A stretch of 54,062 nt of DNA, from NCBI GenBank assembly GCA_019235885.1, contig JAFAKB010000092.1, forward strand, positions 1 through 54,062, given 5' to 3'. A program made the position numbers and the translations under genes. Source of the DNA: Candidatus Eremiobacterota bacterium. GTDB lineage: Bacteria > Vulcanimicrobiota > Vulcanimicrobiia > Vulcanimicrobiales > Vulcanimicrobiaceae. Numbering within the stretch: the stretch's first letter is position 1; each line of letters starts with the position of its first letter. Below the pieces are notes generated by a model, which saw nothing but the letters and a program-made list of their open reading frames with translations, ran no database searches and was not told where the DNA came from. Shown here piece after piece: positions 43,262 to 51,639 of the stretch.

Positions 43262-44002
43262 GTGAAAGGCATCATCCTCGCCGGGGGGCTCGGGTCGCGG
43301 CTGCGGCCGCTGACGAAAGTGACGAACAAGCATCTGCTGCCGATCTACGACCGGCCGATGATCTACTATCCGCTGCAGACGCTGTGCGACGCGGGGATCA
43401 GCGAGATCATGATCGTCACCGGCGGCAACAACGCCGGCGACTTTCTCAAGCTGCTCGGCAACGGGCGCGAGTTCGGTCTCCCGCACATCGCGTACACCTA
43501 TCAGGAAGGCGAAGGCGGGATCGCCGACGCGCTCAAGCTGTGCGAGCACTTCGCCGCCGGCGACTCGGTCACGGTCGTCCTCGGCGACAACATCATCCAG
43601 AACAGCATCGCGCCGTACGTGCAGCGCTTCCAGCAGCAGCGCTCCGGCTGCCGGCTGCTGTTGAAGGAAGTCGAAGATCCGGAGCGGTTCGGCGTCGCCG
43701 ACTTCGACGGCGACCGCATCCTCGGAATCGAGGAGAAGCCGAAGGTTCCGAAGAGCAACTACGCGGTGACCGGGATCTACATGTACGACAAGCGCGTCTT
43801 CGACTTCGCGCGCGACCTGCGTCCCTCAGCACGCGGCGAGCTCGAGATCACCGACGTCAACAACGCGTACATCGCCGCCGGCGACTGCTACTGCGACATC
43901 CTCGAGGGGTGGTGGACCGACGCCGGGCAGTTCGAGTCGCTGTACCGCGCGACGCAGCTCGTCGCCGAGGAGCGGATGAAGAAGGCTCTCGCCCCGGCGT
44001 GA
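43262..44002 (+). CDS. rmlA: Glucose-1-phosphate thymidylyltransferase (short form)
   Basis: 246 residues from GTG 43262. GIILAGGLGSRLRPLTKVTNKHLLPIYDRPMIYYPL is the nucleotidyltransferase signature, followed by VLGDNI (catalytic Asp), EEKPKVPKSNYAVTGIYMYD and EGWWTDAGQFESL. It makes dTDP-glucose from dTTP and glucose-1-phosphate. At 246 residues it lacks the C-terminal arm found in the usual 290-residue RmlA that forms the allosteric site, so feedback control by dTDP-rhamnose may be reduced; that is inferred from family knowledge. It lies 25 bases after rmlB. Confidence 0.92.
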   Translation: MKGIILAGGLGSRLRPLTKVTNKHLLPIYDRPMIYYPLQTLCDAGISEIMIVTGGNNAGDFLKLLGNGREFGLPHIAYTYQEGEGGIADALKLCEHFAAGDSVTVVLGDNIIQNSIAPYVQRFQQQRSGCRLLLKEVEDPERFGVADFDGDRILGIEEKPKVPKSNYAVTGIYMYDKRVFDFARDLRPSARGELEITDVNNAYIAAGDCYCDILEGWWTDAGQFESLYRATQLVAEERMKKALAPA

Positions 44003-44907
44003 TCGCGCAGCGCATCGCGATCGCGGGCGGATCGGGCCAGCTCGGCACGGCGCTGCGCGCGGTCTTCGCGGACCGCGACGTCGTCGCGCCTTCGCACGCC
44101 GAGCTCGACTTCGAGGACGGCGCCGCGCTGGCGCGTCTGCTCGACGAGGTGCGGCCCGGCGTGCTGATCAACTGCACCGCGTTCCACCACGTCGACACGT
44201 GCGAGCGCGAGCCGGAGCGCGCCTTCGCGGTGAACGCGCTCGCGGTCGACCGCGCGGCGGCCTTGTGCGCGCGCCGCGGCGTCGCATTCGCGACGATCAG
44301 CACCGACTACGTCTTCGCCGGCACGCTGGGTCGCGCGTACCGGGAGGACGACGCGGTCGGCCCGCTCACCGCGTACGGCGCCTCGAAGGCGGCCGGCGAG
44401 TTTCTCACTCGCCGCCACGGCGAGCGCCACTACGTCGTGCGGACCAGCGGCGTCTTCGGGACGACGGGAACCTCGAGCAAAGGCTATACGCTCATCGAGA
44501 AGGTGCTGCGGCAGGCGGAGCGCGGCGAGCCGACGCGCATGGTCGCCGACATGGTGTTCTCACCGTCGTACGCCCCGCACGTCGCACGCGCGCTGCGCGA
44601 CCTGATCGACCGCCAAGCCTACGGCACGCATCACGCCGTCAACGCCGGCGCGACGTCCTGGTTCGAGTTCGTGCGCGCGGCGTTCGAGAAGGCCGGCTTC
44701 GGCGGCGCACCGCTCGAGCGAACGACCTACGCCGCGCTCGGCAACCCGACGCGGCGGCCGATGTACTCGCCACTCGAGAACACGACCTTCGCGCCCGCCG
44801 GGATCACCGCGCTCCCGCACTGGTCCGAGGCGCTTGACGAGTTCCTGACGGCGCGCCGCGCCGGCGCGACGGGACACCCGCTCAGCGCGCGGAAGCACCC
44901 GGCGTGA
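43999..44907 (+). CDS. rmlD: dTDP-4-dehydrorhamnose reductase
   Basis: 302 residues from GTG, overlapping rmlA. IAGGSGQLGTAL is the NAD(P) site; NCTAFHHVDTCEREPERAFAVN, ISTDYVFAG, catalytic YGASKAAGE and VVRTSGVFG match RmlD/StrL reductases. It would reduce the 4-keto group to give dTDP-L-rhamnose or a related deoxysugar. The usual order rmlB-A-C-D is broken by the missing rmlC, so if L-rhamnose is made the 3,5-epimerase must come from elsewhere. Overlaps the next gene by four bases. Confidence 0.9.
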   Translation: MIAQRIAIAGGSGQLGTALRAVFADRDVVAPSHAELDFEDGAALARLLDEVRPGVLINCTAFHHVDTCEREPERAFAVNALAVDRAAALCARRGVAFATISTDYVFAGTLGRAYREDDAVGPLTAYGASKAAGEFLTRRHGERHYVVRTSGVFGTTGTSSKGYTLIEKVLRQAERGEPTRMVADMVFSPSYAPHVARALRDLIDRQAYGTHHAVNAGATSWFEFVRAAFEKAGFGGAPLERTTYAALGNPTRRPMYSPLENTTFAPAGITALPHWSEALDEFLTARRAGATGHPLSARKHPA

Positions 44908-45935
44908 ACGTTCTCGTCACCGGCGGCGGCGGGTACATCGGGCTGGAACTGTGCCGCCAGCTGCTCTCGCGCGGCGACGCGGTGCGGGTCGTCGACCGGC
45001 TGTTCTTCGGCGGCGAGCCGCTGCGCGAACTGGAGCGCCGCAGCGACGGCCGGTTGACCTCGGTGGTCGCCGACGTGCGCGATGTGGACGACGCCTGGCT
45101 CGACGGCGTCGACGCCGTTTCGCACCTGGCCGGCCTCTCGAACGATCCGACCGCCGAGTACAACCCGCTCGCCAACTGGGAGATGAACGCGATCGGGACC
45201 GAGCGGCTCGCCGAGGCGTGCAAGCGCTGCGGCGTGCGCCGCTTCGTCTTCGGCTCCTCCGCCTCGCTCTACGACGGGCTCGGGCCGGGGATGTTCGACG
45301 AGCAGACTCCGGTCGGCCCGCGCGGCGCGTATTCCGAATCGAAGGCGTACGCCGAGCGCGCGCTGCTGCGGCTTGCGGATGAGGATTTCGCGCCCACCAT
45401 CCTGCGGCAAGGGACGGTCTACGGGTGGTCGGAGCGGATGCGCTTCGACCTCGTCGTCAACACGTTTCTCAAAGACGCTGCGACCGCCGGAAAGCTGTTC
45501 TTGCATGGCGGCGGATGGCAGTGGCGGCCGCTGGTCGACGTCACCGACGTCGCGCGCGCGCACGTCGTGTGCCTGACCGCGCCGATCGAGCTGGTGCGCG
45601 GCGAGATCTTCAACGTCATGCAGGAGAACTACCAGGTGCGCCAGCTCGCGATGCTGGTCGCGGGCTCGCTCTCGCTGCGCGGCCGCCAGGTCGTTCTTCA
45701 GGAGGCGCCGCTGCCGCCGCTGGTGCGCGACTACCGGATGTCGAACCTGAAGATGACTCAGCGGCTCGGCTTCACGCCTGCGGTGACGGTGCTCGAGTCG
45801 ATCGACGCGATGCTGGAGAAGCTTCCGCTCGACGATCTCGCGTGGCTGGCGAATCCGCGCTGGTACAACATCGCCTGGATGGGAGTCTTGGAAGAAGTGC
45901 ACGCTTCGCAGCGTGAGTTCGCCTCGATCTACTGA
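44904..45935 (+). CDS. NAD-dependent epimerase/dehydratase of the SNDP group
   Basis: 343 residues from GTG. VLVTGGGGYIGLEL, HLAGLSNDPTAEYNPL, FGSSASLYD and catalytic YSESK are present, with RPLVDVTDVARAHV and the EIFNVMQENYQV block in the substrate domain. The SNDP block is shared with the gene at 24500. The operon context (dTDP-sugar genes before, transferases after) suggests it reshapes a deoxy or hexose nucleotide. The final stop overlaps the next ATG by one base. Substrate unknown. Confidence 0.82.
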   Translation: MNVLVTGGGGYIGLELCRQLLSRGDAVRVVDRLFFGGEPLRELERRSDGRLTSVVADVRDVDDAWLDGVDAVSHLAGLSNDPTAEYNPLANWEMNAIGTERLAEACKRCGVRRFVFGSSASLYDGLGPGMFDEQTPVGPRGAYSESKAYAERALLRLADEDFAPTILRQGTVYGWSERMRFDLVVNTFLKDAATAGKLFLHGGGWQWRPLVDVTDVARAHVVCLTAPIELVRGEIFNVMQENYQVRQLAMLVAGSLSLRGRQVVLQEAPLPPLVRDYRMSNLKMTQRLGFTPAVTVLESIDAMLEKLPLDDLAWLANPRWYNIAWMGVLEEVHASQREFASIY

Positions 45936-47542
45936 TGGCCAAGACGTACGAATCCTTCGACGGCGACGCGCTCGACGATCCGGAATCGGTCGCCGTCAAC
46001 GCGCTCGTCGCCGAGATGGTCGGGACCGCGCGAACGGTGCTCGCCGTCGGCTTGCGAAACGACGCGCTCGCCGAGCTGCTGCAGAAGCGCGGCGTCGACG
46101 TGGTGCGAGCGGACGGCGAGCTCGACACGACGCCGCTCGGCGAGCTAGCCGGAGAGCGGCGCTTCGACGTGATCGTCTTCGCCGACGTCCTGGAGCGCGT
46201 GCGCGACGCGGCGCGGCTGCTGGGGTCGGCGCGCGCGCTGCTCGCGCCGGGCGGCTACGTCGTCGCGACGATCCTCAACGTGGGCCACGGCGCGGTGCGG
46301 CTGGCCTTGGTCCGCGGGCGGTTCGAGTACCGCGGTCGCGGTAACCTCGACCACACGCGGGTGCGCTTCTTCACCCACGAATCGGTGGAGAAGCTGTTCC
46401 AGGAGAGCGGGTACGTCATCGCGGCGATGCAGCGCACGACGGTGCCGGTCTTCGAGCCGTCCGCGCTGTTGCCGATCGTGCGCCGCGAGGACTACGATGC
46501 GGCAGTCCTCGACGAAGTGCTCGCCGACCCCGAGGCCGAGACGCTGCAGTTCGTCGTGCGCGCCTATGCCGCCGACGACGGCGAGCTGGTGCCGCGGCTG
46601 CGTGCGGAGATCGTTTCGCTGGAAGCGCTCGTGCGCTCCGTTCGCGCCGAGCTCGCGGAAGCGCGCAACGGCGAGCGCGGCTCGGCGCTCGCACAAGCGA
46701 ACGGGACGTATCTGCCGGTCGCCGGTTCGACGCCGAACGGTGAGGCGCTCGAGCGGCGCTCCCAGCTGGACTCGGAACACCGGCGCGTCCTGCAAATTTC
46801 CGACGAGCTGCGCCGCCAGCTCGCGGCCAAGGACACGGTGACGCGCACCGAGCGCGCCCGGCTGGTCGGGGAGCTCGAGCGCGTCGCGGGCGAGTCGGAG
46901 CGGCTGCAGGCCGAGCTCGCGGCCCTCGGAGCCGAGCGAAGCCGGCTGAGCGCCGAGCTCGCGGAGCGCGACTCCGAGCGCGCGCGCTTGATCGCCGAGG
47001 TCGAGGTCCGCGGGACGGCGCTCGAGCGGTCCGCGCACGTGCTCGCGCAGCAGCAAGCGCTCGCCGTGGAGCGCGCCGGCGAGCTGCAGCGCGCGCACGG
47101 GGAGCTCGAAGCAACCCGGTTGCAGCGCGCGTCGCTCCAGGAGCAGATCGAACGCGAGCGGCGGGAGCGCGCGGCCGTAGCGCAGCGGTTGGCGCACGTC
47201 GACGCGGAATGCGAGCGGCTCGCCGAACGGCTCGAGCGCGCCCACGCGCTGCTCGAGCTGCGCGAGGCGAGCGCGCGCGACCAAGGCCGCGCCGCGGACC
47301 AGCTGCTCGGCGCACTGCGGCGCGCGCAGCGCCGCGCCGAGACGGCGGCCTCGCTCGCGCTCGCCGCACGCGCCGCCGGTTCGCTGGCGCGCGCCGACGC
47401 AGCGCCCGCGCAGGCTGCCAACGGCGTTCCGCCGGCGCCGCTGGGCGTCACGACCGACGTCGCCGTGCACGATCCTGAGCCGCCGCGGCGTTCGCTGCCG
47501 GGCCGAATTCGCGGCGCCCTGCGCCGGCTGCTCTCCGGGTGA
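45935..47542 (+). CDS. Methyltransferase-like domain with long coiled coil (cassette B)
   Basis: 535 residues from ATG. Residues 1-210 follow the MetW-like methyltransferase fold: VLERVRDAARLL, LAPGGYVVATILNVGHGAV, LDHTRVRFFTHESVEKL. The LDHTxxRFFT block, eroded in the copy at 14085, is kept here. Motif I reads VLAVGLRNDAL rather than the usual GxGxG, so SAM binding is uncertain. From about 215 to 480 the chain is a long Glu/Arg/Ala/Leu coiled coil. A tail with Pro and Arg ends the protein. It overlaps the transferase by four bases. Likely a structural partner or a methyltransferase held near the glycan by its coil. Confidence 0.72.
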   Translation: MAKTYESFDGDALDDPESVAVNALVAEMVGTARTVLAVGLRNDALAELLQKRGVDVVRADGELDTTPLGELAGERRFDVIVFADVLERVRDAARLLGSARALLAPGGYVVATILNVGHGAVRLALVRGRFEYRGRGNLDHTRVRFFTHESVEKLFQESGYVIAAMQRTTVPVFEPSALLPIVRREDYDAAVLDEVLADPEAETLQFVVRAYAADDGELVPRLRAEIVSLEALVRSVRAELAEARNGERGSALAQANGTYLPVAGSTPNGEALERRSQLDSEHRRVLQISDELRRQLAAKDTVTRTERARLVGELERVAGESERLQAELAALGAERSRLSAELAERDSERARLIAEVEVRGTALERSAHVLAQQQALAVERAGELQRAHGELEATRLQRASLQEQIERERRERAAVAQRLAHVDAECERLAERLERAHALLELREASARDQGRAADQLLGALRRAQRRAETAASLALAARAAGSLARADAAPAQAANGVPPAPLGVTTDVAVHDPEPPRRSLPGRIRGALRRLLSG

Positions 47543-49551
47543 GACGGTTCGAGCCGGTGGCCGATCCGGTCGCCACCGTCATCATGCTGGTCTACTCCTC
47601 GGCGGCGCACCTCCCCGGTGCGCTCGACTCGTTGCTCGTCAAGGTCGACCCGCGCTTTCCGTACGAGCTGGTGCTGGTGGCGAACGGCGCGCGGCCCGAG
47701 GTCGTCGCGGCGGTGCAGCGCGCGGCGCGCGGCGCGCGGGTCGTCGTCTCGCACGCGAACTTGGGGTTCGGCGGGGGATGCAACCTCGGCGCGCGCTACG
47801 CGCGCGCGCCGTACCTCGTCTTCTTGAACGACGACGTCGTGGTCGAGCCCGACTGGCTGGAGTCCTTGGTGCGCCTCGCCGACGAGCGCCCGCGCGCCGG
47901 CGCGATCGGCTCGCGCATCGCGAACGCCGACGGAACGCTGCAGGAAGCGGGCGCGGTGATCTTCGCCGACGGCAGCACGGCGCCGGTCGGCCGCGGGCTG
48001 CCCGCGGAGTCGCCGCGCTGGCGGGCGGTGCGCGAAGTCGACTACTGCTCCGCTTGTTCGCTGCTCGTGCGGCGCGAAGCGTTCGACGCGGTCCGCGGGT
48101 TCGATCTCGGCTATTACCCTGCCTACTACGAAGACGTCGACCTCGCGCTGAAGCTCCGCGCGAGCGGCTGGGAGATTCTGTACCAGCCGCAGTCGCGACT
48201 CGTCCACCTGGAGTCGCAGAGCACGACCTCGGATTTCAAGTCGTACTTGTTCGCGCGCAACCTGACGACGTTGCGACGCCGCTGGGCGAGCGTGCTGCCG
48301 GCGTTCGCCCCGCCGCAGCCGTGGGATCCCGCCGTCGTCGGCGCGGCGATCCGCACCGCGCGCCGCGCGCGCGCACACGTCCTCGTCATCGACGACCGGC
48401 TGCCGAACGCGGGTCTGGGCAGCGGCTTCGGGCGCATGGAAGAGCTGTGCCGCGACCTGCACGGGTCGCGGTTCGCCGTCTCGTTCCACCCGACGTGCGG
48501 CTGCGCCGGCGCCGAAGCGGTCGGCGAGCTGGGAATCGAGACGATCGACGGCGACCTGCGAACGTGGCTGGACGATCCGGGGACGCACCTCGACGCCGCC
48601 GTCATCTCGCGGCCGCACAACTGGGCGCGCTACGCGGCGCACGTGCGCCGACGTTTTCCGTTCGCGCCCCTGATCTACGACGCCGAGGCGCTCTTCCACC
48701 GGCGGTTCGCGCAGTTCGCGGAGCTCACGCCCGACGAAGCGCTGCGCCGCGCGTACCGCGCCGAGCACGCCAGCGCGCGAGAGCTCGAAGAGCGGATCGC
48801 GCGCGACGCCGACCACTTGGTGTGCGTCTCCACCGCCGAAGGCGGAATCTTGCGGCGGTTCGCGCCGCGCACGCCGATCGATTGCATGACGGCGACCGCG
48901 AGTGGGATCGAGGTGACCGAGAACGGCTTCGAGGAGCGCGCGCCGCGCGTGCTGTTCGCCGCCGGCTGGATGGCCGGCCCCGCCTCACCGAACGTCGACG
49001 CGCTGAGCTGGTTCGCGCAGCACGTCGTCCCGCGCGTCGCGGCGCGCGTCCCGGAATGCGAGATCGTCGTGACCGGCGCGAACCCGCCCGCCGAAGCGCT
49101 GCGCCACGCGAGCCCGCACGTGCAGCTCGTCGGCTTCGTCGAGGACCTCGCCGCGCTCTATGCGAGCTCGCGCGTCGCCGTCGCACCGATCCGGTTCGGC
49201 GCCGGCGTGAAGATCAAGACGATCGAAGCGGTGCAGCACGGCGTCCCCGTCGTCGCGACGAGCCTCGGATCGGAAGGGATCGAGCTCGGCCATGCGAATG
49301 CTGTTGCGACGGTTGACGACGCGGCCGCGTTCGCCGACGCGCTGATCGAGCTGCTTCTCGACGAGCGCGCCTGGGAGCTGCGCCGGTCCGCCGCCGTCGC
49401 GCAAGCGCGCGCATGGGCGCAAGCCGCGCGCCGCTCGTGGCTCGACATTTTGGAGGAAGTCCTGGAGCGGGGCGTCAGCCGCGCAGCATCGAGCGCAGCG
49501 CTTGCAGCGCTGCCACCCGGTCGCGATCTCGCAGGAGCGCGACGAGCGTGA
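47539..49551 (+). CDS. GT2-GT4 fusion glycosyltransferase (cassette B)
   Basis: 670 residues from GTG. GT2 part: VATVIMLVYSSAAHL, NLGFGGGCNL, NDD at 97-99 and EDVDLALKLRASG near 200. GT4 part from about residue 275: VIDDRLPNAGLGSGFGR, YDAEALFHRR, GWMAGPASPN and GAGVKIKTIEAVQHG near 553. It mirrors the protein at 15203 along its length, with a C-terminus that differs. The stop lies 77 bases inside the convergent coiled-coil gene; the extra tail (SRAASSAALAAL) is therefore encoded on top of that gene's 3' end. Confidence 0.87.
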   Translation: MRRFEPVADPVATVIMLVYSSAAHLPGALDSLLVKVDPRFPYELVLVANGARPEVVAAVQRAARGARVVVSHANLGFGGGCNLGARYARAPYLVFLNDDVVVEPDWLESLVRLADERPRAGAIGSRIANADGTLQEAGAVIFADGSTAPVGRGLPAESPRWRAVREVDYCSACSLLVRREAFDAVRGFDLGYYPAYYEDVDLALKLRASGWEILYQPQSRLVHLESQSTTSDFKSYLFARNLTTLRRRWASVLPAFAPPQPWDPAVVGAAIRTARRARAHVLVIDDRLPNAGLGSGFGRMEELCRDLHGSRFAVSFHPTCGCAGAEAVGELGIETIDGDLRTWLDDPGTHLDAAVISRPHNWARYAAHVRRRFPFAPLIYDAEALFHRRFAQFAELTPDEALRRAYRAEHASARELEERIARDADHLVCVSTAEGGILRRFAPRTPIDCMTATASGIEVTENGFEERAPRVLFAAGWMAGPASPNVDALSWFAQHVVPRVAARVPECEIVVTGANPPAEALRHASPHVQLVGFVEDLAALYASSRVAVAPIRFGAGVKIKTIEAVQHGVPVVATSLGSEGIELGHANAVATVDDAAAFADALIELLLDERAWELRRSAAVAQARAWAQAARRSWLDILEEVLERGVSRAASSAALAALPPGRDLAGARRA

Positions 49552-49888
49552 CCGCTTCTTCGATCCGGCGCCGAATTGCCGCCTCGTCCGCCGAAGCGCG
49601 GACGTAGTGCTCGAAGGTGCGCTCCGCGTCCTCGGCGCGCAGCCGGTTCAGCTCCCGCTCCGCCGCCGCTAGACTTTCGGTCGCTTCGATCAGGCGCCGC
49701 TGCAAGTCCGCGACGTACCCGTCGCGCACGGCGAGCTCGGCGCGCAGCGCGTCGCACTCGTGCTGCGTGCGGTCGAGGTCGCGCAAGCGCCGCTCGAGCG
49801 CGGCGGCGAGGGCACGTTCGCGCGGCGCGTCCACGCCGGCGAGCGGCTCTTCGAAACGGACCAGCCCGCGTTCCGCGTCGTCGCTCAT
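49475..49888 (-). CDS. Small coiled-coil protein (cassette B)
   Basis: 137 residues from ATG 49888. The first 25 residues are acidic and unstructured-looking, followed by a coiled coil with AVRDGYVADLQRRL and a C-terminal helix AVTLVALLRDRDRVAALQALRSML. It is the counterpart of the 110-residue protein at 17150, sharing the RDGYVADL block and the ending. The start overlaps the stop of the upstream double-module gene (TGATG), and the end overlaps the + strand transferase by 77 bases. No enzyme or membrane motif. Possibly forms a complex with the cassette's other coiled coil. Confidence 0.66.
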   Translation of the reverse strand: MSDDAERGLVRFEEPLAGVDAPRERALAAALERRLRDLDRTQHECDALRAELAVRDGYVADLQRRLIEATESLAAAERELNRLRAEDAERTFEHYVRASADEAAIRRRIEEAVTLVALLRDRDRVAALQALRSMLRG

Positions 49889-50628
49889 CAGCCCGCCTTC
49901 AGCGTGAGGCACAGGTTGGTCGGGACGAATCCGCGGCCGTCGCCGGCGAGCAGCGAGATCGTGAACGCCGTTCCGGCCGACTCGACGTACGAGCCCGGAA
50001 AGCTCGCGCTGAAACCACAATAGCGCAACGCCTCGCAGCGCAAGGTAGCCGCGACGTCGGGCCGATCGAAACCGTAGACCGCGGGGACGGCGTGCTCGCC
50101 GACGATTGCGACGACGCCGCGCGCCGCGACGCGCGCCTGGTCGTCGGCGGCCCACCCGCGAATCGTCACGACCTCGCCGCGGCGAACGGTGATCTCCGGG
50201 CCGCCGACGGTGCGCGACATCCCGTCTTCGTCGATGTAGTAGTCGACCGCGGCCGCAACCGCGTTCCCGAAGCCGGTCGGACGGTGGACGCGAACGTCGA
50301 TCGTGCGCTTCGCGATCACCTCCTCGGCCCCGCGTTCGTCCCACGCGACGAGCGCGACGTCGTGGCGTCCGCTCTCCAGATCGGAGGTCGGAATCACCGC
50401 GCGGTAGCCGCACAGCTGGGCCTCGGGATCGCCGAGCACCGCGACGACGTCGGGTCGCGGGTCGCCGACCGTAAGGGGGTAGCGGCGGCGGCCTCCGACG
50501 ACGATGTTCGCCGCCGCGCGCGGCGGCAGAATCCAGCCGCGCACGTCGAGCGCGTCGCCCGACGTGACGTTGCGGGTCGCCTCGGCGGTCGTCGTCACGC
50601 TGATAGCGTCGAGCGCTCCGTGCACCAT
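49888..50628 (-). CDS. Cytoplasmic protein with two GW-RPDVA-GF modules (cassette B)
   Basis: 246 residues from ATG. Half 1: VRGWILPP (GW 31-32), RPDVVAVLG at 58-66, CGY at 73-75. Half 2: IRGWAADD (GW 158-159), RPDVAATL at 189-196, CGF at 204-206 and PGSYV. It aligns with the protein at 17532 in both halves and in the linker. No signal peptide or transmembrane segment. A paired arrangement of beta modules and a position beside a glycosyltransferase suggest protein-protein or glycan-lipid contact; no catalysis is visible. The upstream gap to the sulfotransferase is 48 bases. Confidence 0.66.
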   Translation of the reverse strand: MVHGALDAISVTTTAEATRNVTSGDALDVRGWILPPRAAANIVVGGRRRYPLTVGDPRPDVVAVLGDPEAQLCGYRAVIPTSDLESGRHDVALVAWDERGAEEVIAKRTIDVRVHRPTGFGNAVAAAVDYYIDEDGMSRTVGGPEITVRRGEVVTIRGWAADDQARVAARGVVAIVGEHAVPAVYGFDRPDVAATLRCEALRYCGFSASFPGSYVESAGTAFTISLLAGDGRGFVPTNLCLTLKAG

Positions 50629-50676
50629 CGGTTCAACCTGCCTGGTGAGCCGCCTGAAATCCTGCTGCCGCGCGGT

Positions 50677-51525
50677 TCAGACCCGAATCGTCGCGCTGTG
50701 CGCGACGTAGGCGTTCCAGATCTCGTCGAACAGAAATGCGTCGACCATACCGGCGGCGGCGGCGCCGAACGCGCGATGCGCGCGCCCGGCGAGCTCCGCC
50801 GAGCACGGGTCGACGACGCCGGTTGCGCGCGTCGCCTCGGAACGAGCGCGCTGCCGTGGTGCGAGAAACGCGCGCACCTGCCGGCGCGTCTTCTCGGTGA
50901 TCGCCAGGCCCACCCGAGCGTCGCGGATGCAGCGGGCCAGCACCGCTTCCCAGTCGCGCATCATCTCTTCGTACATGATGAACGTTCGCGGCGCGCCGCG
51001 CGCGTGGCGTTCGGCGAGAAGGTTGTACTTCAGCCACAGCGCGTACGAGTGCGCGACGGAAAGATCGTCGCGCGCGGCGAGAGAGGACGCGACCTCGTCC
51101 GGCGCCCGAACCAGGTGCACGAACTTCGGGGCGAAGCCGAGCCGCGTCGCCGCGGCAATCCAGTACGGCAACAGCGCGGAGATGCGCGGCTCTTTGACGA
51201 TCAGCGGACCGTCGTCACCGAAGCCGCCGGCGAGAAATCCCGTCAGCTCCTCGACGAAGCGCCGCCGGTCGGCGAGCCCGGGCGGGTCAAGCTGCAGCGC
51301 GAGCCCGGGGTCGTACCACGATGAGCCGTGCGCGCTCAAGAACCGGTCGTTGAACTCGAGCGCTTCCTGCGGTTCCCAGTAGCCGGCCGGGTTGCCGTAG
51401 TTCGCCGGCAGCAGACGGCGCGGCAGCACGCCCCCGCACAGCGACAACAGGCGAGCGAGCGCAGACGAACCGCTGCGTCCCATGCCGACTACGAACACGA
51501 CGTCGCGCGCTGCCGCGAACCTCAT
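50677..51525 (-). CDS. Sulfotransferase-family protein
   Basis: 282 residues from ATG. GMGRSGSSAL at 14-23 is the 5'-phosphosulfate loop that binds PAPS; KEPRISALLPYW and FVHLVRAPDEVASSLAAR (3'-phosphate-binding Arg and Ser region) follow. ALWLKYN and IMYEEMMRDW also fit the family. It would move sulfate from PAPS to a hydroxyl or amino group, with the exported glycan a natural target. First gene of the - strand group with the cassette B module and coiled-coil genes. PAPS-making genes are not in this window. Glycan sulfation is inferred. Confidence 0.8.
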   Translation of the reverse strand: MRFAAARDVVFVVGMGRSGSSALARLLSLCGGVLPRRLLPANYGNPAGYWEPQEALEFNDRFLSAHGSSWYDPGLALQLDPPGLADRRRFVEELTGFLAGGFGDDGPLIVKEPRISALLPYWIAAATRLGFAPKFVHLVRAPDEVASSLAARDDLSVAHSYALWLKYNLLAERHARGAPRTFIMYEEMMRDWEAVLARCIRDARVGLAITEKTRRQVRAFLAPRQRARSEATRATGVVDPCSAELAGRAHRAFGAAAAGMVDAFLFDEIWNAYVAHSATIRV

Positions 51526-51639
51526 CGTGCGCGAGCTTCGGCGGCGCCGCGGCCGCCGCCTCGCACGCCGAACCCCACCAGGATAAACGCCGCTGTGGTT
51601 CGCAACGATGCGCAGGATTCATCGAACGGGAGAGCGTGC

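Larger units (their letters stand above)
45935..50628. repeat. Cassette copy B: four-gene block matching 14085-18284
   Basis: Same gene order and directions as copy A: methyltransferase-coiled coil (+), GT2-GT4 fusion (+), coiled-coil (-), double-module protein (-). In both copies the GT gene ends inside the convergent coiled-coil gene. Copy B has a longer coiled coil in the first gene and a one-base overlap between the two - strand genes, where copy A has a 49-base gap. Confidence 0.8.

Noticed and set aside
46564-48816. 750-residue - strand open frame across the two cassette B genes
   Set aside because: It crosses two well-supported + genes and has no domain; shadow frame.
51540-51557. GC-rich inverted repeat upstream of the sulfotransferase as a terminator
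   Set aside because: It lies between two divergent starts, so termination makes no sense there; an operator cannot be supported from one site.
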